This document shows positions 46,310-58,462 of a DNA stretch of 64,000 nucleotides, one piece after another. The position numbers and the translations under genes are program-made. The notes under the pieces are model-generated. The model saw nothing but the letters and a program-made list of their open reading frames with translations, was not told the DNA's origin and did no database searches. Numbering within the stretch: position 1 is the stretch's first letter; each line of letters begins with the position of its first letter. The stretch is taken from the NCBI GenBank assembly GCA_024811115.1, contig JAKOGH010000002.1:310001-374000 (forward strand), given 5' to 3'. The stretch comes from Terana coerulea. Taxonomy: Eukaryota; Basidiomycota; Agaricomycetes; Polyporales; Phanerochaetaceae.

Positions 46310-48865
46310 CTAGTACAAATAGCGGAAGCCCTTGTTCCTCTCCATGGCTTCCTCGATCGTCAGACCCTCGAGCCTCGCCGCCTCCTCAATCCTTAGGCGC
46401 TTAGCGGGCGTCATTTCGCTCGCCTCGCTCTGCTCGAGCTCCTTGTTCGCGGCCACGAGCATATAACGTATGACTGTAGTCACTGTGTTAGCTGCGCGGG
46501 GGGAACAAAAAAGGTAAAGGCGTACTGAAGGCTAGGACGGAAGAAAGTCCCAAAGCGCAAAGGCCGATGATCATGGACGGGTGGTAGTTTGGGCCCCATT
46601 CGGCCTTCCAGGCGTAAGATCCAATTCTGTGAACGCATGTTAGACCAACAGGTGGAAAATGAGTGGAAACAGAGGTAGCGTACAGATTCCCGAGGTTGCC
46701 GAACCCGTTAACGATCCCAATGGCTGCAGACCTCTTGGCAGGCGGTCTCGGGGACGGCGTTGGACACCCAGACAAGCGTCAGGGCGAACCCTTGACAAGG
46801 TCAGCGCCCAAGGTTATACGCGAGTCGAGCATCGAAGCTCACCGGAGTACCCGGCAGCCATGAGGAACATGGACACGTAACGCCCGCCCACGGACATTGT
46901 GGACAAGCCGATGATATAGCCGAGCATGACGCCCCACCACCATCCTGCGATGTGGAAGAAGCGTTCACCGGTACGGTCTTTGGGGCGTGTGAGCGACCGT
47001 TAGAGGCGAACGCGACAAATTTTGTATGAGAGGACATACCTGCGTTCCATGCGCCCAAACAGCAGACAATCGTGGAGAAGATCCATGGTGGCCTACAGGA
47101 AGGTTCAAGTAAGCACAAACAGTGTATGGCGTGCGGATGACTTACGCGGCGAGCAGCAAACTGACAGTAGTCGAGAAGCCCAAGGTTGCGGTCAAACTGC
47201 AGCTCGCGTTAGAGTATACGTAGCAGAAGTTCAAACATGGCTACTCACGTGGGGAAGAAGTTGACGAAGCTCAGGCCGAGCAGTTGCGAGCAGGTCATGA
47301 CGGCGAAAATGTATACCTTCGGGTCCCGCAGCGCCTGCTTCAATCCGGAAAGGGCCCTACGTTATATCACATCAGCTTAGTTTGGCACGATATATGGCGG
47401 AAGGAACTCACGAATCCTGGGCAGAGTCCTCGTCGGCCTCGCCGGCATCTTCAGCAAGGCGCACTTGGGCTAACCTTCGTTCCGCTTTAGACAGCCACCG
47501 AGTGTTGTGCGGCTATGCAATGTTGGCGTCGGTAAATAAGCAGATATAGTAGTCATTGAGGACACCTCACGTAGTCTGGCAAAGCCCAACTATCCAAGCC
47601 ATGTCATGCGTGGAACAGCCGGATACATGATACACCACTCACATAGCAAATAGGCCGACGCACACGGTTATAGGATCCCTATTCGCCCTGAGGTTCAACG
47701 AAGAGTGATAGTAGTGGGGAGCAATTACCTCAATATAGAACAACCTGAGAATGGAAGGTCAAGCTACAGTCAGAAAAGAATCCCGAGTGACGTACCATCT
47801 CCACGCTCGAATGCCTAACTTGCCCTCCATGTTGGACAGGATGCCGGCCGCCATCAGCTATTGAATCCGGTACCGAATGAGATCCAAGGTTCGCAGCCAC
47901 AATGCCGAAGTGCTCACACTGCCGAAGGCATTCGAGATCAGCAAGCCGCCGTAGAGAATCGCGGAGCGGAAGGCCAGTTCCTGAGGGACGTCCGTGTCAT
48001 CCTCTAAAATTAGCGGCCATGCGAAAGGAAGCTTACCCTGCGAGTGTACCAGCGTGATAGTAGATAAATCGCGCCAGGATAGAAGGCAGCCTGGCAATGA
48101 GGTGAGGATTTGTAATGCGTCAACCACAGTTGGCTTGAGAACTGACCTCGGGTACCCCGACAAAGATACGGGCAGCCAAAATTCCTGCGTAGCTCTTCGT
48201 GGCCTGGAAAGACGCGAAATGTTAAGTGTGCTCCTGAGCTGCGTTGCACGGGCGATTGAGTGCATACCCCAGTCAGTGCACTGGTCATTCCCCAGATACA
48301 CACGCAGAATGGGATGTACCATGACGGCCTGGGTAAAACAGGTTCAGTAAATCCGAGTGGGTTTCAGGTCGCAGTATACGTACCTGGAGATCCGGTTTAA
48401 AATCATGTTAGAGGGAATTTGCGCGGGGCAGTAAGATGCGTATAGAACAGCAAGCACAGTTTCATATTGGATGTCTGCCCATCAAAGTTATGGCTTTCTT
48501 CGCACAAGACATGCGGATAGCAAGAAGAAAACGCACCCGTGAGGCCTAAATCCTGCTCAAGGCCCTTAAGTCGGGCAGAGGACACCGCTGTGCGCTGGTC
48601 GTTAAGTGTTCAGTAAGGATCAAGACCGATAAAAGGATAAGCATCTCACGTCGATGTAGTTCAAAATAAAGATGAGAACTATAGTGGGCAGCACGCGGAA
48701 GTCTAGTTTCCGTAAGAGTTTCTTTTCAGCGGCCTGCCTGCGCTCGGGAGAGAGTAGAGCGGAGTCTTCATCGTAACCCTCTGTAGAGCTCTTCTCGACC
48801 TGCTCAATCGATGGGGTGGACTTCAGGTCGTCAGAGGTGGCCGACGGCGGGTGGCGTTGACTCAT
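46310..48865 (-). CDS. MFS permease, anion:cation symporter (Dal5-like) type
   Basis: ATG at 48863-48865 (MSQRHPPSAT), many short exons, stop TAG at 46310-46312. After a hydrophilic N-terminus (residues 1-50) the first membrane helix reads LPTIVLIFILNYID. Exon joins give RTAVSSARLKGLEQDLGL and then the typical YETVLAVLYASYCPAQIPSNM. Further on are CVCIWGMTSALTGA, ARIFVGVPEAAFYPGAIYLL, SRWYTRKELAFRSAILYGG and IRAWRWLFYIEGAITV. These are hallmarks of the fungal allantoate/vitamin/carboxylate permease family. The C-terminus ends ERNKGFRYLY, a common end in this family. It acts at the plasma membrane as a proton-coupled importer; the substrate cannot be read from sequence. The exact boundaries of the 3' exons were not all fixed. 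Confidence 0.88.
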
Positions 48866-50055
48866 GGTTGCTGTGAACGGGAACCCTGAGGGACAAAGTC
48901 CTGCAGCTTTGCCTCAGAGCCTCTTTAAGCACCGAAGCCTGAGAGCTCTATGACCCCATTGACATGCTACACTTGACGGAAAGGGTGCGGCGCGCACATG
49001 ACCTGAAAGTTCAAGATGTCGACTCAATGGAGCTGTATCCCCTCATGTGATGATGCTGGTAGGAGGAACTCGAAGTTTGGCGCGCTTCCGTCAGACATTC
49101 GTTCACTGACAATCTTCCAAAAAGGCAAATCTCAATCGTCGCTGATACATGTATCAAAGTAGAAGAGGGCTCACCTTAGACTGGGAACAGCAGAGATGCT
49201 CTGGACGATGGGTGTTGACCTGTCCGTAGTATCTTAGCCACGAGTCTGAAATGAAAGTTAAAGTCTGTGGAAGTCAACCAAAGAGGTGAACTGCCGGGTT
49301 GCTGGAAAGCGGGAAGTCCTACCAGGGTCCTGTATTTGCTACATCGCTCTCACACGGTTGGCAATGTGTAGATTGAGGACATGGTGAGGAACATGGACGT
49401 TTGATCCTGGACGGCCGTGGAGGACGCGGACAACGTTGCTTCGGATATTTCCGGTCTAGCTCGCTGCTTAGCGCCGTTCTTTCCAAACTTGAACTATCAC
49501 CACCATCACCAACAAACAGAGTGCGAACAACAAGTTCGGATATCTGATTCTGAAGCACCCTCTGTGTACTACCTAAGCCAGGTTCTTGGACGGTGCTTTC
49601 TGGAAAATCTTACTTGCACACGAGACGTCCTGGCTCACGATCTTTACGACGCCATCGTCTGACGCGATCCACACATGACTCTGGCCGGCGGGCCGCCGCA
49701 GTGGTCAGCTATGCAGTATGCGTGGCTCACCATCTTGGAGATTTACCAGTCGACGTACGTTTCCGCATGTTTATTTCTCCCAGTTTGTGATTTCTTCGCA
49801 AGCTCGTTGTGTTTCACGGTTAGACCGATGACGTCTGCCCGTGAATCGCATCGGTTTTACATTGGTTCATCTCCATAGACATGCTGCAGCACACCGCGAA
49901 GATGTCTCGTGAACTTCCGCCCACCCGGCGAGATTTCTCCGCCACATGCGCGCTGGCCCGGGTTCTTATTGCTTGGTGATTCTCCGTCGTACTGGAAGTT
50001 GATGGCCCGCGCATTTAAAAGGCTCAATTACATCGTGGAGCACTCCCCAGCGAGC
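48866..50055. other. Divergent intergenic region between MFS permease and GH35 genes
   Basis: Shared upstream region of two divergently transcribed genes. An open frame at 49675-49878 (plus) is hydrophobic in part, but no splice partner ties it to the beta-galactosidase, whose own signal peptide starts at 50056. Confidence 0.4.
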
Positions 50056-53000
50056 ATGAAGTCTTTCGGACGACTGTTGTCGTACGTGCTCTCCGCGCAG
50101 ATCGCGGTCTCTGTAGTCTCTTCCTATGAAGTCCCGCCGGGTTCTCCTGGGTTCTACCACGGCAACTCCTCTGCCGCGGTGACCTTCGACGCACATTCTC
50201 TGTTTCTTGATGACAAGAGACTCTATGTCTTCAGTGGTGAAGTTCACACATGGAGAATGCCCAGCGGTCCGGCCATATGGCGTGACGTCTTCCAGAAAAT
50301 AAGAGTGCGTTCATTGTGCTACGCAGTTTGGTTCTCATTGCACAGCCGGCTTACTGGTCTTGTAGGCAGCTGGCTTTAACGCGATATCAGTATACCACCA
50401 TTGGGGCCTATCTGAAGGAAAGGCGGGCTCCCTTGACTTTAACTACTTCAGGTCACAAACCGACCTCTACGAAGTGGCAAAAGAAGTTGGTCTCCTTGTC
50501 ATCTCTAGACCTGGGGTAAGCTTAGATCAATATATTACTCTATTCGTCTCGTCTAACTAGCATACAGCCATACATCAACGTAAGTTCTCATCCTACCCGG
50601 ACAAAAATGCACCTTTGACGTCTTGGTCTTGCTCGGTTTAGGCCGAGACCAGTAAGCATTGTGTGTTTTCATGAGCGAGCACATCTAACGTCTCTTAACA
50701 GCTGGGGGCGGATTCCCTGGATGGCTCACAAACGTACCGGCCACAGCCAGAACAAACCAAACTGGATTCTTCGATGCTTGGACACCCTACATCAAAGCTC
50801 ATTCAGAGTTTGTCAAGCCCTACCAGGTCTGTCTTCCATTTGCCTCATCAATCGACTACCTCTGACAAAACGTTAGTATCCAAACGGACCAGTCATTGCC
50901 GTCCAGTCCGAGAACGAATTTTTCCAATCCTCACCTACTAATCCCGGACGCTCGGAAAGTATGTTGCAAATTGAGGATACCCTCCGAGGGAACGGTGTTA
51001 CCCAAGTCCCGTTGTAAGTCTATTGGAAACTTTCGGCTCTTTGGGATGGTACAAGCTAATTCCTATTTGCTTTCAGGACGCACAATGATGCGAACCCCTC
51101 AGGACGTTACGCGCATGGTCTCGGTGAAGTCGACCTGTACCTCTGGGACAGCTATCCGCAGGGCTTCGACTGTGCGAATCCAACCGCTTGGCCCGAAGTC
51201 AACAGCGCCAGTCTCGATACCGCACACAAAGTTAGCCCATATTTGTCGAAATGTCAGGATTATTGCCTAACGATACATATAGGCTATCATTCCAGATGTC
51301 ATGTGGGGGTCTGGAGAATTCCAGGGCGGTGCCTTCGATCCTTGGGGTGGCGTGAGTACCACTTCCTGATTTTGCTCCTAAGTTTTATATTAACGGGTTA
51401 GACAGTCCGGCTACGACAAGTGCTTCCAGCTCGTAAATGAGCAGTTTGCGAACGTAAGTCTCGTTTACGTATTCACCAATTCCGAGTTTATTTGACTGAC
51501 TACCTGAACCCCTCACAGGTCGTGTATAAGGTATTGGAGTGATGGGACCTACCGTCACATTAGACCATACTAATTTCTTCGCTTAGAACAACTATGCAGC
51601 ACAAACGGCATATCAAAACTTGTACATGACCTTTGGCGGTACAAACTGGGGTAACCTGGCAGAGCCTACCGTGTACACCTCGTACGTTCTAGAGGCCAGC
51701 TTCATCAAGATTGATTCTGAACACCTGCAATGGTAGATACGACTACGGTGCTCCTATTCGGGAAGACCGGACGTTGACGTCCAAGTACTCCGAGATCAAG
51801 CTTCAGGCCGCGTTTCTTCATTCGTCTCCGGACTTCCTCGTTGCGACGCGCTTCGGGAACGGTACGGTCGGCTCTGGCACGGCTTTCTCGAACAGCTCGA
51901 AAATCTATACAACCGCGTTGAGCTCGCCGTCAGGCGCGCACTACTACGTGGTCAGGCAGACTAGCGTTACGTGCGTGCATCATAATTCTTAGCTGTGGAC
52001 CAATGCGCTGATTCAATAATAAAGAAATACGGGTGCAGCCCAGTTCACGCTCAGCGTCAACACTACGGAAGGTGTAGTGACGATTCCACGGAATGGCAGC
52101 GCAACCCTCGAGCCGAGGGAGAGCCAGATCATCGTCTCGGAGTATCCATATGGCTCTCACAAGCTCAAGTACTCTACCGGCGAGGTGAGTCGGGGTTCGT
52201 CATTGAATGGCACGAACGCCTCACATCCGTCCACAGGTCTTCGCGTGGAATACAATCGACGGGATCGACCACTTGATCCTCTACGCACAGGCAGGCCACA
52301 CTCTCGAGGCCGTTGTTTCAGACTCGGCAAACAAGACGCACACGATCTCAATCCCCAAGGTGCCCGTCGGCATCTCAACAACCACGTTCGGCAGCACGAC
52401 CGTCCTCGTCGCGGACAAGCACACCGCGCTCTCCTTCTGGAACCTCCACCTCCCCAGCACGACCGCGACGCTCTACGACCGCGCGCCGGACGTGCCCTCC
52501 GTCTTCGTCCTCGGGCCGTACCTCGTGCGGAACGCGACCCTCGCGGCCGGCGGCGCGACGCTCACGCTGCACGGCGACGTCAACGCGACGACGACCCTCG
52601 ACGTTGTTGCGCCAAAATCCGTGAAGAGCGTGACCTGGAACGGCGCGGCTGTGCCGGTGCAGCGGTCGAGTCTCGGCACGCTGCGGGGCACGCTGAAGCT
52701 GGGCGCGAAGGCGCCGCAGCTGCCGAGCTTGAAGAAGGCGACGTGGCTTTGTGCTGACTCCCTGCCCGAGATCCAGTCTGGGTTTGATGACAGCGACTGG
52801 GTCACTGCGAACAAGACAAGCACGCAGAGGCCGTATCAACCGTTTGCTGGCAAGGTGCGTGGATGGCAATAATTGTTCTCGCAGGAAATGCTGACATCAG
52901 TGGGTCCAGTTCGTCCTATACGCCGACGAATACGGCTTCCACCAGGGCAACACCATCACACGCGGACATTTCACTGGGAAGGATGCGACCGGTGTGCAGC

Positions 53001-54023
53001 TCGCTGTGCAAGGGTACGCTTTGCCCCCGTCCATTCACCCAGCCATCCTTAAAACATTATATTCTAGGGGGTTCAACTTCGGCTACTCCGCATGGATTAA
53101 CTCCAAGTTCCTCGGTTCGAACCAGGGCACAAATCAGTACTCTGCAAACGGCGGCATCGACCAGACGAACGATACGTTTACCTTCAACGCTGCAGACCTC
53201 CACGACGGCGACAACGTGCTCACCGTTGTGCTCGACCAGACCGGGCTCGAGGAGGACTACGACGGCGACGACACGTTCAAGACGCCGCGCGGCATCCGCG
53301 GCTACACCCTGCTGGGCGGCGGCGACTTCGATGCGTGGAAGATACAGGGTAACCTCGGCGGCGAGGACTTCCCCGACAAGGTCCGCGGGCCGCTGAACGA
53401 GGGCGGGCTGTTCGTCGAGCGCGAAGGTGCGTGTGTGCCATTGTTTACTGGCGGATGACGCCGCTGACGGCGGCGCAGGTGCCCATCTCCCGAACTTCCC
53501 CGCGAAGGGCTGGCGCCAGGCCGCGGGCTGCACGCCGTACGCCGGCGTCGGCAACGCCACGATCCAGGCGTACCGCACGACCTTCAGCCTGGACATCCCC
53601 GGCACCGTCGATGCCCCCGTCGCGCTGAACTTTACGCGCACGCCGAGCAGCAGCTACCGCAGCGTCATCTACATCAACGGCTGGCAGTTCGGTCGGTTCA
53701 ACTCGCGGGATGGGCCTCAGACTGTGTTCCCGGTATGTGGCTGCGTTGCATCGTGAAGAAGATGCTGACCGGTGAATACGATAGCTTCCGGAGGGCATTT
53801 TGAATCATAATGGCAAAAACGAGTTGCTCGTTACGCTGTGGTCGTTGGGTAGGCCTTCATTCGTCCACAGACATGATTGCATATGGTACTGATATCACTC
53901 ACAGATGCTAAAGGAGCGAAGATAGCCGACCTTGAGCTGATCTCGACCGCTCTGGTGAGCACAAGTAAGGAGGCTATCAACGGCCTGGTCGAGTCTCCGG
54001 ACTACAACGCACTGAGGAAGTAA
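50056..54023 (+). CDS. Secreted beta-galactosidase, glycoside hydrolase family 35
   Basis: Removes terminal beta-galactose from plant or fungal polysaccharides outside the cell. Start ATG 50056 opens a clear signal peptide ([12 protein letters not shown], then [10 protein letters not shown]). The TIM barrel spans many small exons. It shows [36 protein letters not shown], the acid/base region [11 protein letters not shown], and the nucleophile region [16 protein letters not shown], then FGGTNWGN and TSYDYGAPI. C-terminal beta-domains follow, including the jelly-roll parts around 52860-53760 ([28 protein letters not shown]). The frame closes at NALRK and TAA 54021-54023. Total length is about 1,000 residues, usual for fungal GH35 enzymes. 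Several potential N-glycosylation sites (NGT, NSS, NTT) agree with secretion. No frame break was noticed. Confidence 0.95.
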
Positions 54024-54509
54024 ATGGGCCAGCATTGACCGTAAATAGTGCAATAGTAATACATACAAGGAGTTGTACAGCAGTGTAGAGCCATCCAGCT
54101 CACAGAATTAGCGTGCTTCAGTTTATCATTTATGACATACATACATGTGCCTTGCATTCATATTCCGCGGGCTTTTACAGAGGTTTTCAGCCGTTAAAGC
54201 AGTCAAATCGCCGAGTCGACACCGGGCGCTTGTTGCACTACCGTCCGAGCTTCAGCCAGTTCTGTCTGTCAGTGTTCTGCTGCCTCGTGTGCAACTGTCC
54301 AGAAAGTCTTGTCTCTGCAAAGCTTGCTACTCTCCATGTGCTCTCCATCTTGTGAACTTGTCAGCGGGGACAGGTCACGGAAGACAGGGACGGACTGACC
54401 GGAAAGGCTGATCTGTACCATTCGGTTCGTGGTCCCCGAGTGATAAACAGTATCTCTCTAGGCCAGGCGTCCACCCCACTCACCTCTCTCGACCGCACTC
54501 AAGCCACCC

Positions 54510-55594
54510 ATGTCGCTCTACCTGTGCGTCGATTGCGGCGGCTCGAAGACCTCAGCTGGTCATCTGCGACGCCGCCGGCGAGGTCAAGGGGCGCGCGCTC
54601 GGCGGGCCCTCCAACTTTGCGTACCTCGGCATCGACGCGTTCGCCGCCGCGGTCAAGGTCGCCGTCAGCAACGCGCTCAAGACGTGCACGAGCCCCCACT
54701 CCGTCGAGCCCGTCACGTTGCCCCCGCCCGCGCCGCTGTTCGCCGCGGCGTGGCTCGGCGTGTCTGGCGTCGACAGCCGAGGCGCGATCGACACCATCAC
54801 GCCCGTCATGGCCGCCCTGCTCGGCGTCCCCAACGGCCGCAGCCTCATTGTGTGCAACGACACGCACCTCCTCGCGGCGCCGCTGCAGATGCACGCCGAC
54901 GTCTCGTGCGCGGTGACTTGCATCGCTGGGACGGGCGGGATCGTCGTGAGCTTCACGCAGGAGGCCGACGGGGGCCTGAAGGAGATGGGCCGGGTCGGAG
55001 GCTGGGGATGGATCCTGGGGGATGAGGGCGGAGGGTATCACGTCGGGCGCGAAGCGGTGCGGCAGATCGTCCTGAGAGCAGACATTGCCTCCGTTGAAGG
55101 TCGCCCGCCTGCGGTGGAGGGCAGAGACACGCTTGAGGGCCGCGTGATGAAGAAACTCGGGCTGAAAGACGATGTCTACGAGCTGTTGACCGCCGTGCAT
55201 CTTCCCGACCCCGCTCCCGGTACAGCACTCGCCGATCCCAATGCGCCTGCTTATATGCTCATCGCACGCGAGAAGCGCCTCTCGCAACTGGCACCGCTCG
55301 TCTTCGCGTCCGCGTTCGAAGACGGTGACCCCCTCGCTTTAAAAAGTACTGCGAATATCGTCTAGAGAGCTCGTTGAGCAAATCAGCATTCTGTGCCGGC
55401 CGGGCGCACCACGGGCTATCACTCCCAGCGAAGGCGTGATTTGCTTTGGGGGCTCGTTGGCGGGGGTCGAGAAGTACAGAAACCTCATACTGGAACAGCT
55501 AGCAGAGCGAGGCCATGTTTTCAAACGTGTGGAATTTGTGGACGACGCTGGTGCGGTGGGAGCCAAGGGACTCGCAGTTTTGGCTTATAGGTAA
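54510..55594 (+). CDS. BadF/BadG-type ATPase, N-acetylglucosamine-kinase-like
   Basis: Member of the BadF/BadG/BcrA ATPase fold (ASKHA superfamily), which in eukaryotes includes N-acetylglucosamine kinase. Start ATG 54510 gives the phosphate-1 motif LCVDCGGSKTSA. LFAAAWLGVSGVD, VCNDTHLLAAPL and the second phosphate motif CIAGTGGIVVSF follow, then GWGWILGDEGGGYHVGREAV, a signature close to GlcNAc kinase. FGGSLAGVEKY near the C-terminus is the adenosine motif. Two homopolymer errors break the frame: an extra G at 54558-54559 and an extra A in AAAAA at 55341-55345. With both fixed, one long exon results. The C-terminus either stops at TAA 55592 or is spliced from AG/GTAAG to a short exon near 55655. 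The likely role is re-use of GlcNAc from chitin turnover (inference). Confidence 0.85.
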
Positions 55595-56222
55595 GAAAGC
55601 GGGCTGAACAGCACGGTAGAGACATGAATTCTATCCTGGAGCAATTGTAGGAACGTCCTTGGCTCAGCTCTAATTTTTCTGTCGGAATTTGTATGATGTT
55701 GAAGAGGTGGATTCGAAGGTGATTCGCTCTCAGCCTGCCCTAAACACTCTGCCTTCATATTCCATCCACGCGCGTCCGCACTTCTCTTCGTGCGGCTGCA
55801 CGACCATAATTTGTTTCCCAACGTTGCTCATGACTGCTCGTCTGGTCTCCCAGGCGTCCAAGCGGTCGTTCGAGTGTCAGGTCGTGCCCAGACCAACGCG
55901 GACTTCTTAGTACCCTGTTGTCCTCTCTTCTCGCTTTACGCAAAGGAGGAGATGATGGGTCGGTGGTTCCCAACATCCTCTCTACCTGTTCGTATACATG
56001 TCGTACGTACTCAGTTAGAAAACAATATGATGCGTTTTACTGTACTTTTTCATTTGCTGTGAAGTCAACGAACATGTTGTTCACCTCGGTGATCACGGCA
56101 AGAATGAAGATTTTTCTCTGCGTTGGACAGTGCGCGTTTACAACTGCGAGCGAGAGATTATGGTATTGGTCAAGGCTCGTGCTCCTCATAACATCGTGTA
56201 GTTTAGTGAAAGGTTCTGATAT
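55595..56222. other. Convergent intergenic region
   Basis: Lies between a plus-strand and a minus-strand gene. It may hold a short last exon of the kinase-like gene near 55655. Nothing else was recognised. Confidence 0.4.
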
Positions 56223-56744
56223 TTACTCTGATACAGCGGGCCCGGTTTCGCCATAAAGTGGATCTCTTTCAAACCATCCCAAGCTCCGTATCCTGTCTTG
56301 AATGCCCTCTTCATCGTCACGACCATAACACATGTCCCACTGTTCACCCTTCGCAGGGTATGAGCCAACCATTTCGAATCCATACCCGCCCTGCAACAGC
56401 CGATGCCCCATGCCAGCGGGCACCAGAATCGCGTCCCCCTTCTTTACGTCCTCCTCAACTTTACTTGGGTTCTCCTCTCCGCCGAAGAGCAGTTTCGCGT
56501 GCCCAGCCAATACAACGAGCAACTCGTGCGTCGTCGAGTGGAAGTGCGTGGTGGTGTACATGGTATAGCGCCATTGCGGGACGCACACCCCGACGGACTA
56601 GATGTGCGACTCTATCTGAGCAGCAGAGAGGTCAGGGGAGCTGAAGGCAGCACGGTAGATGATGGTGTTTGGGATCCGGCCGTGTCTGGGAATTATGTGC
56701 CGGACGACGCGTAGAGATAGGAGGGGTGTCAGCTTGGTAGGCAT
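56223..56744 (-). CDS. Cupin (YjlB-like) with an in-frame TAG
   Basis: Single reading frame from ATG 56742-56744 (MPTKLTPLL) to TAA 56223-56225, about 173 codons. It is interrupted by one TAG at 56598-56600, between QIESHI and SVGVCVPQWRY. Sequence on both sides of the stop belongs to the same cupin family: PRHGRIPNTIIYRAAF before it, and YTTTHFHSTTHELLVVLAGHAKL, KGDAILVPAGMGHRLL and SLGWFERDPLYG after it. The cupin metal ligands are visible as HFH and the later H of GMGHRL. Either the stop is real and the gene is dead or very recently mutated, or it is a base-call error. An intron that would skip it is not apparent. The role of YjlB-like cupins is not established. Confidence 0.75.
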
Positions 56745-56952
56745 GTATGTATAATGGTACGCTTCGGTTCTTCAGTGGCAGATTTGGGGGAGGCTAGATG
56801 AGCTGACGAAAACATCTGCATATATACAGCGTGACTCCTGGCTACGTCATACATACATCTCTGGAGGGGTGTTGGTGCTGATCGTAATAAATACGGCGTG
56901 CAGGTCAGCGCGACGTGTTTCGTTTCTTGAGATGTTGAATGTTTAATTAGTT

Positions 56953-57926
56953 TTACAGCTTCGCCTGGATGCCGTCAGCCAACGCCATACTACGTGTACT
57001 GTCTGTTTTCAAGCGACTTACCTGCTTTTGCCCGCGTCGCATCTTCGCTTTCCCAAACAGCCGCTCCCAGTCCAAGAACCCAATTTGCAATACCTCATTC
57101 CCCTCATTCCTCCCCAACAGTCCGCGGTAATATTCATTGACCCCCAGGTCTCGATGATGGTACCGCGCGTCCTCCGCATCCTTCCTGAAACACGACCCTG
57201 GCGGATTGGACCCCCGAAACACGAACTTCTCCCTGTCGAACACCGCGTCCTGCGAGATCAGCAGCGTGCCCCGGTGCTCCTTGTCGAGAGTGTCGGCGAT
57301 CTGCAAGTGCACGCTGGACGGCGGCGGCGCGCCCGGGCTCGGGAACACGTCCCGCACGTACTGCGCGATGGCCCCGAGGCTGCTCGGCACCTCCGCGAGC
57401 GACGTAACCCACAGGCCGCGCGCGAACGCGGGCTGAGCGCGCAGGTAGCGGAACATGTGGTAGAACAACGGGGCGACCAGGCCTTGCCGCCGCTCGCGCG
57501 GCGCAATGCAGGTCAGCCCAGTGTGCAAGACCGTCGCCGTCTCGCACTTCCCTTCAGCATCGCGCAGGAGGATGGGGAGGTACACCGCCGAGGCGAAGGC
57601 TACGATCGGCTTTGGGTCGGCTGTGGAACGCATTAGGACGATGAGCTTGTCGTCCAACGTGTCTGGGGCGCTGGAGAGGCATTGGTAGTTTGGAAGGGGG
57701 TGCAAGCATTCGGCCGCTAGGTCGCGCAACTCAGAGACGACTTTTGCCTGTGCTGCAGACGATAGGGTGCGTCCCGGTCGGTCGAGGACGTCGAGGGTGT
57801 ATGGTGCTTTAGTCTTGGCAAGAGCTACCTTGTTCATGTCTGGCAGTTCATGGGGTGCTAGCTCGTACCGTCGAATGGCTTTATACTCCACATGTCGGTG
57901 GCGGCGCGCTACAAAAACTCAATTCA
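56953..57926 (-). CDS. GNAT-like acyltransferase-fold protein ending in a PTS1-like tripeptide
   Basis: The main exon from about 57920 to 57030 encodes about 290 residues. The first in-frame ATG is not at its start, so an upstream exon is likely; an acceptor TAG just before 57910 fits. LTCIAPRERRQGLVAPLFYHMF resembles the R-x-x-G-x-G/A acetyl-CoA loop (motif A) of GNAT enzymes, preceded by beta-strand-like text (IVAFASAVYLPILL). A donor at about 57023 and an acceptor near 56990 may join to the last codons, which read ADGIQAKL. The final AKL is a known PTS1 variant, so peroxisomal location is possible. The substrate is unknown. Similar fungal proteins are annotated only as hypothetical, so the GNAT call is an inference from one motif. 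Confidence 0.6.
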
Positions 57927-58462
57927 GACTATGTGCAATGTCTCAAAACTGAAACGAGTCTGCTGCATCGGTTTGCGCTTATTGAGACCATAGAAACGCA
58001 CATGGCGGGGACCTGAGGGATGTAACCATATCTAGTCATCTAAGCAGAGACATTCCGCATTGTTCCTGTCGCTTTCGGTGTGATTAAAGGCAGGGGCTCT
58101 TTGAGACTGGTACGAACTGCCTATGAAACAAACTGTGCCTGTGATAGTTCGTATCTTGTCACCTTAAAGTACGGGATCATCTCGTGCTGGGTGCACGTAC
58201 CTGCTTCGTCAAAGGATTACCTTACCGTATCACGAATACAGTCTTAGTACACGTAGGCCTTTCTTTGTGGGGAGGGTACGCGTCTGCCACTCGCCCGTTC
58301 GCATCGTTGCGACGTACATTCCCGCAATCCGCTGTCGTGAACATGCTCATGCGAACGGTTGATTCGAAATCTATTGCATTGCGCGGCACAGACCTAGAGA
58401 TATCGTAGATTGACATTGAGGAATATTGGGTGCTCGACTTTTGGGAACAGAGCTACGTGAGA

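Noticed and set aside
46310..55594. A sugar-utilisation or secondary-metabolite gene cluster (MFS permease, GH35, kinase)
   Set aside because: The permease belongs to the allantoate/carboxylate type and not the sugar porters, no transcription factor or core biosynthetic enzyme is present, and neighbours are housekeeping genes.
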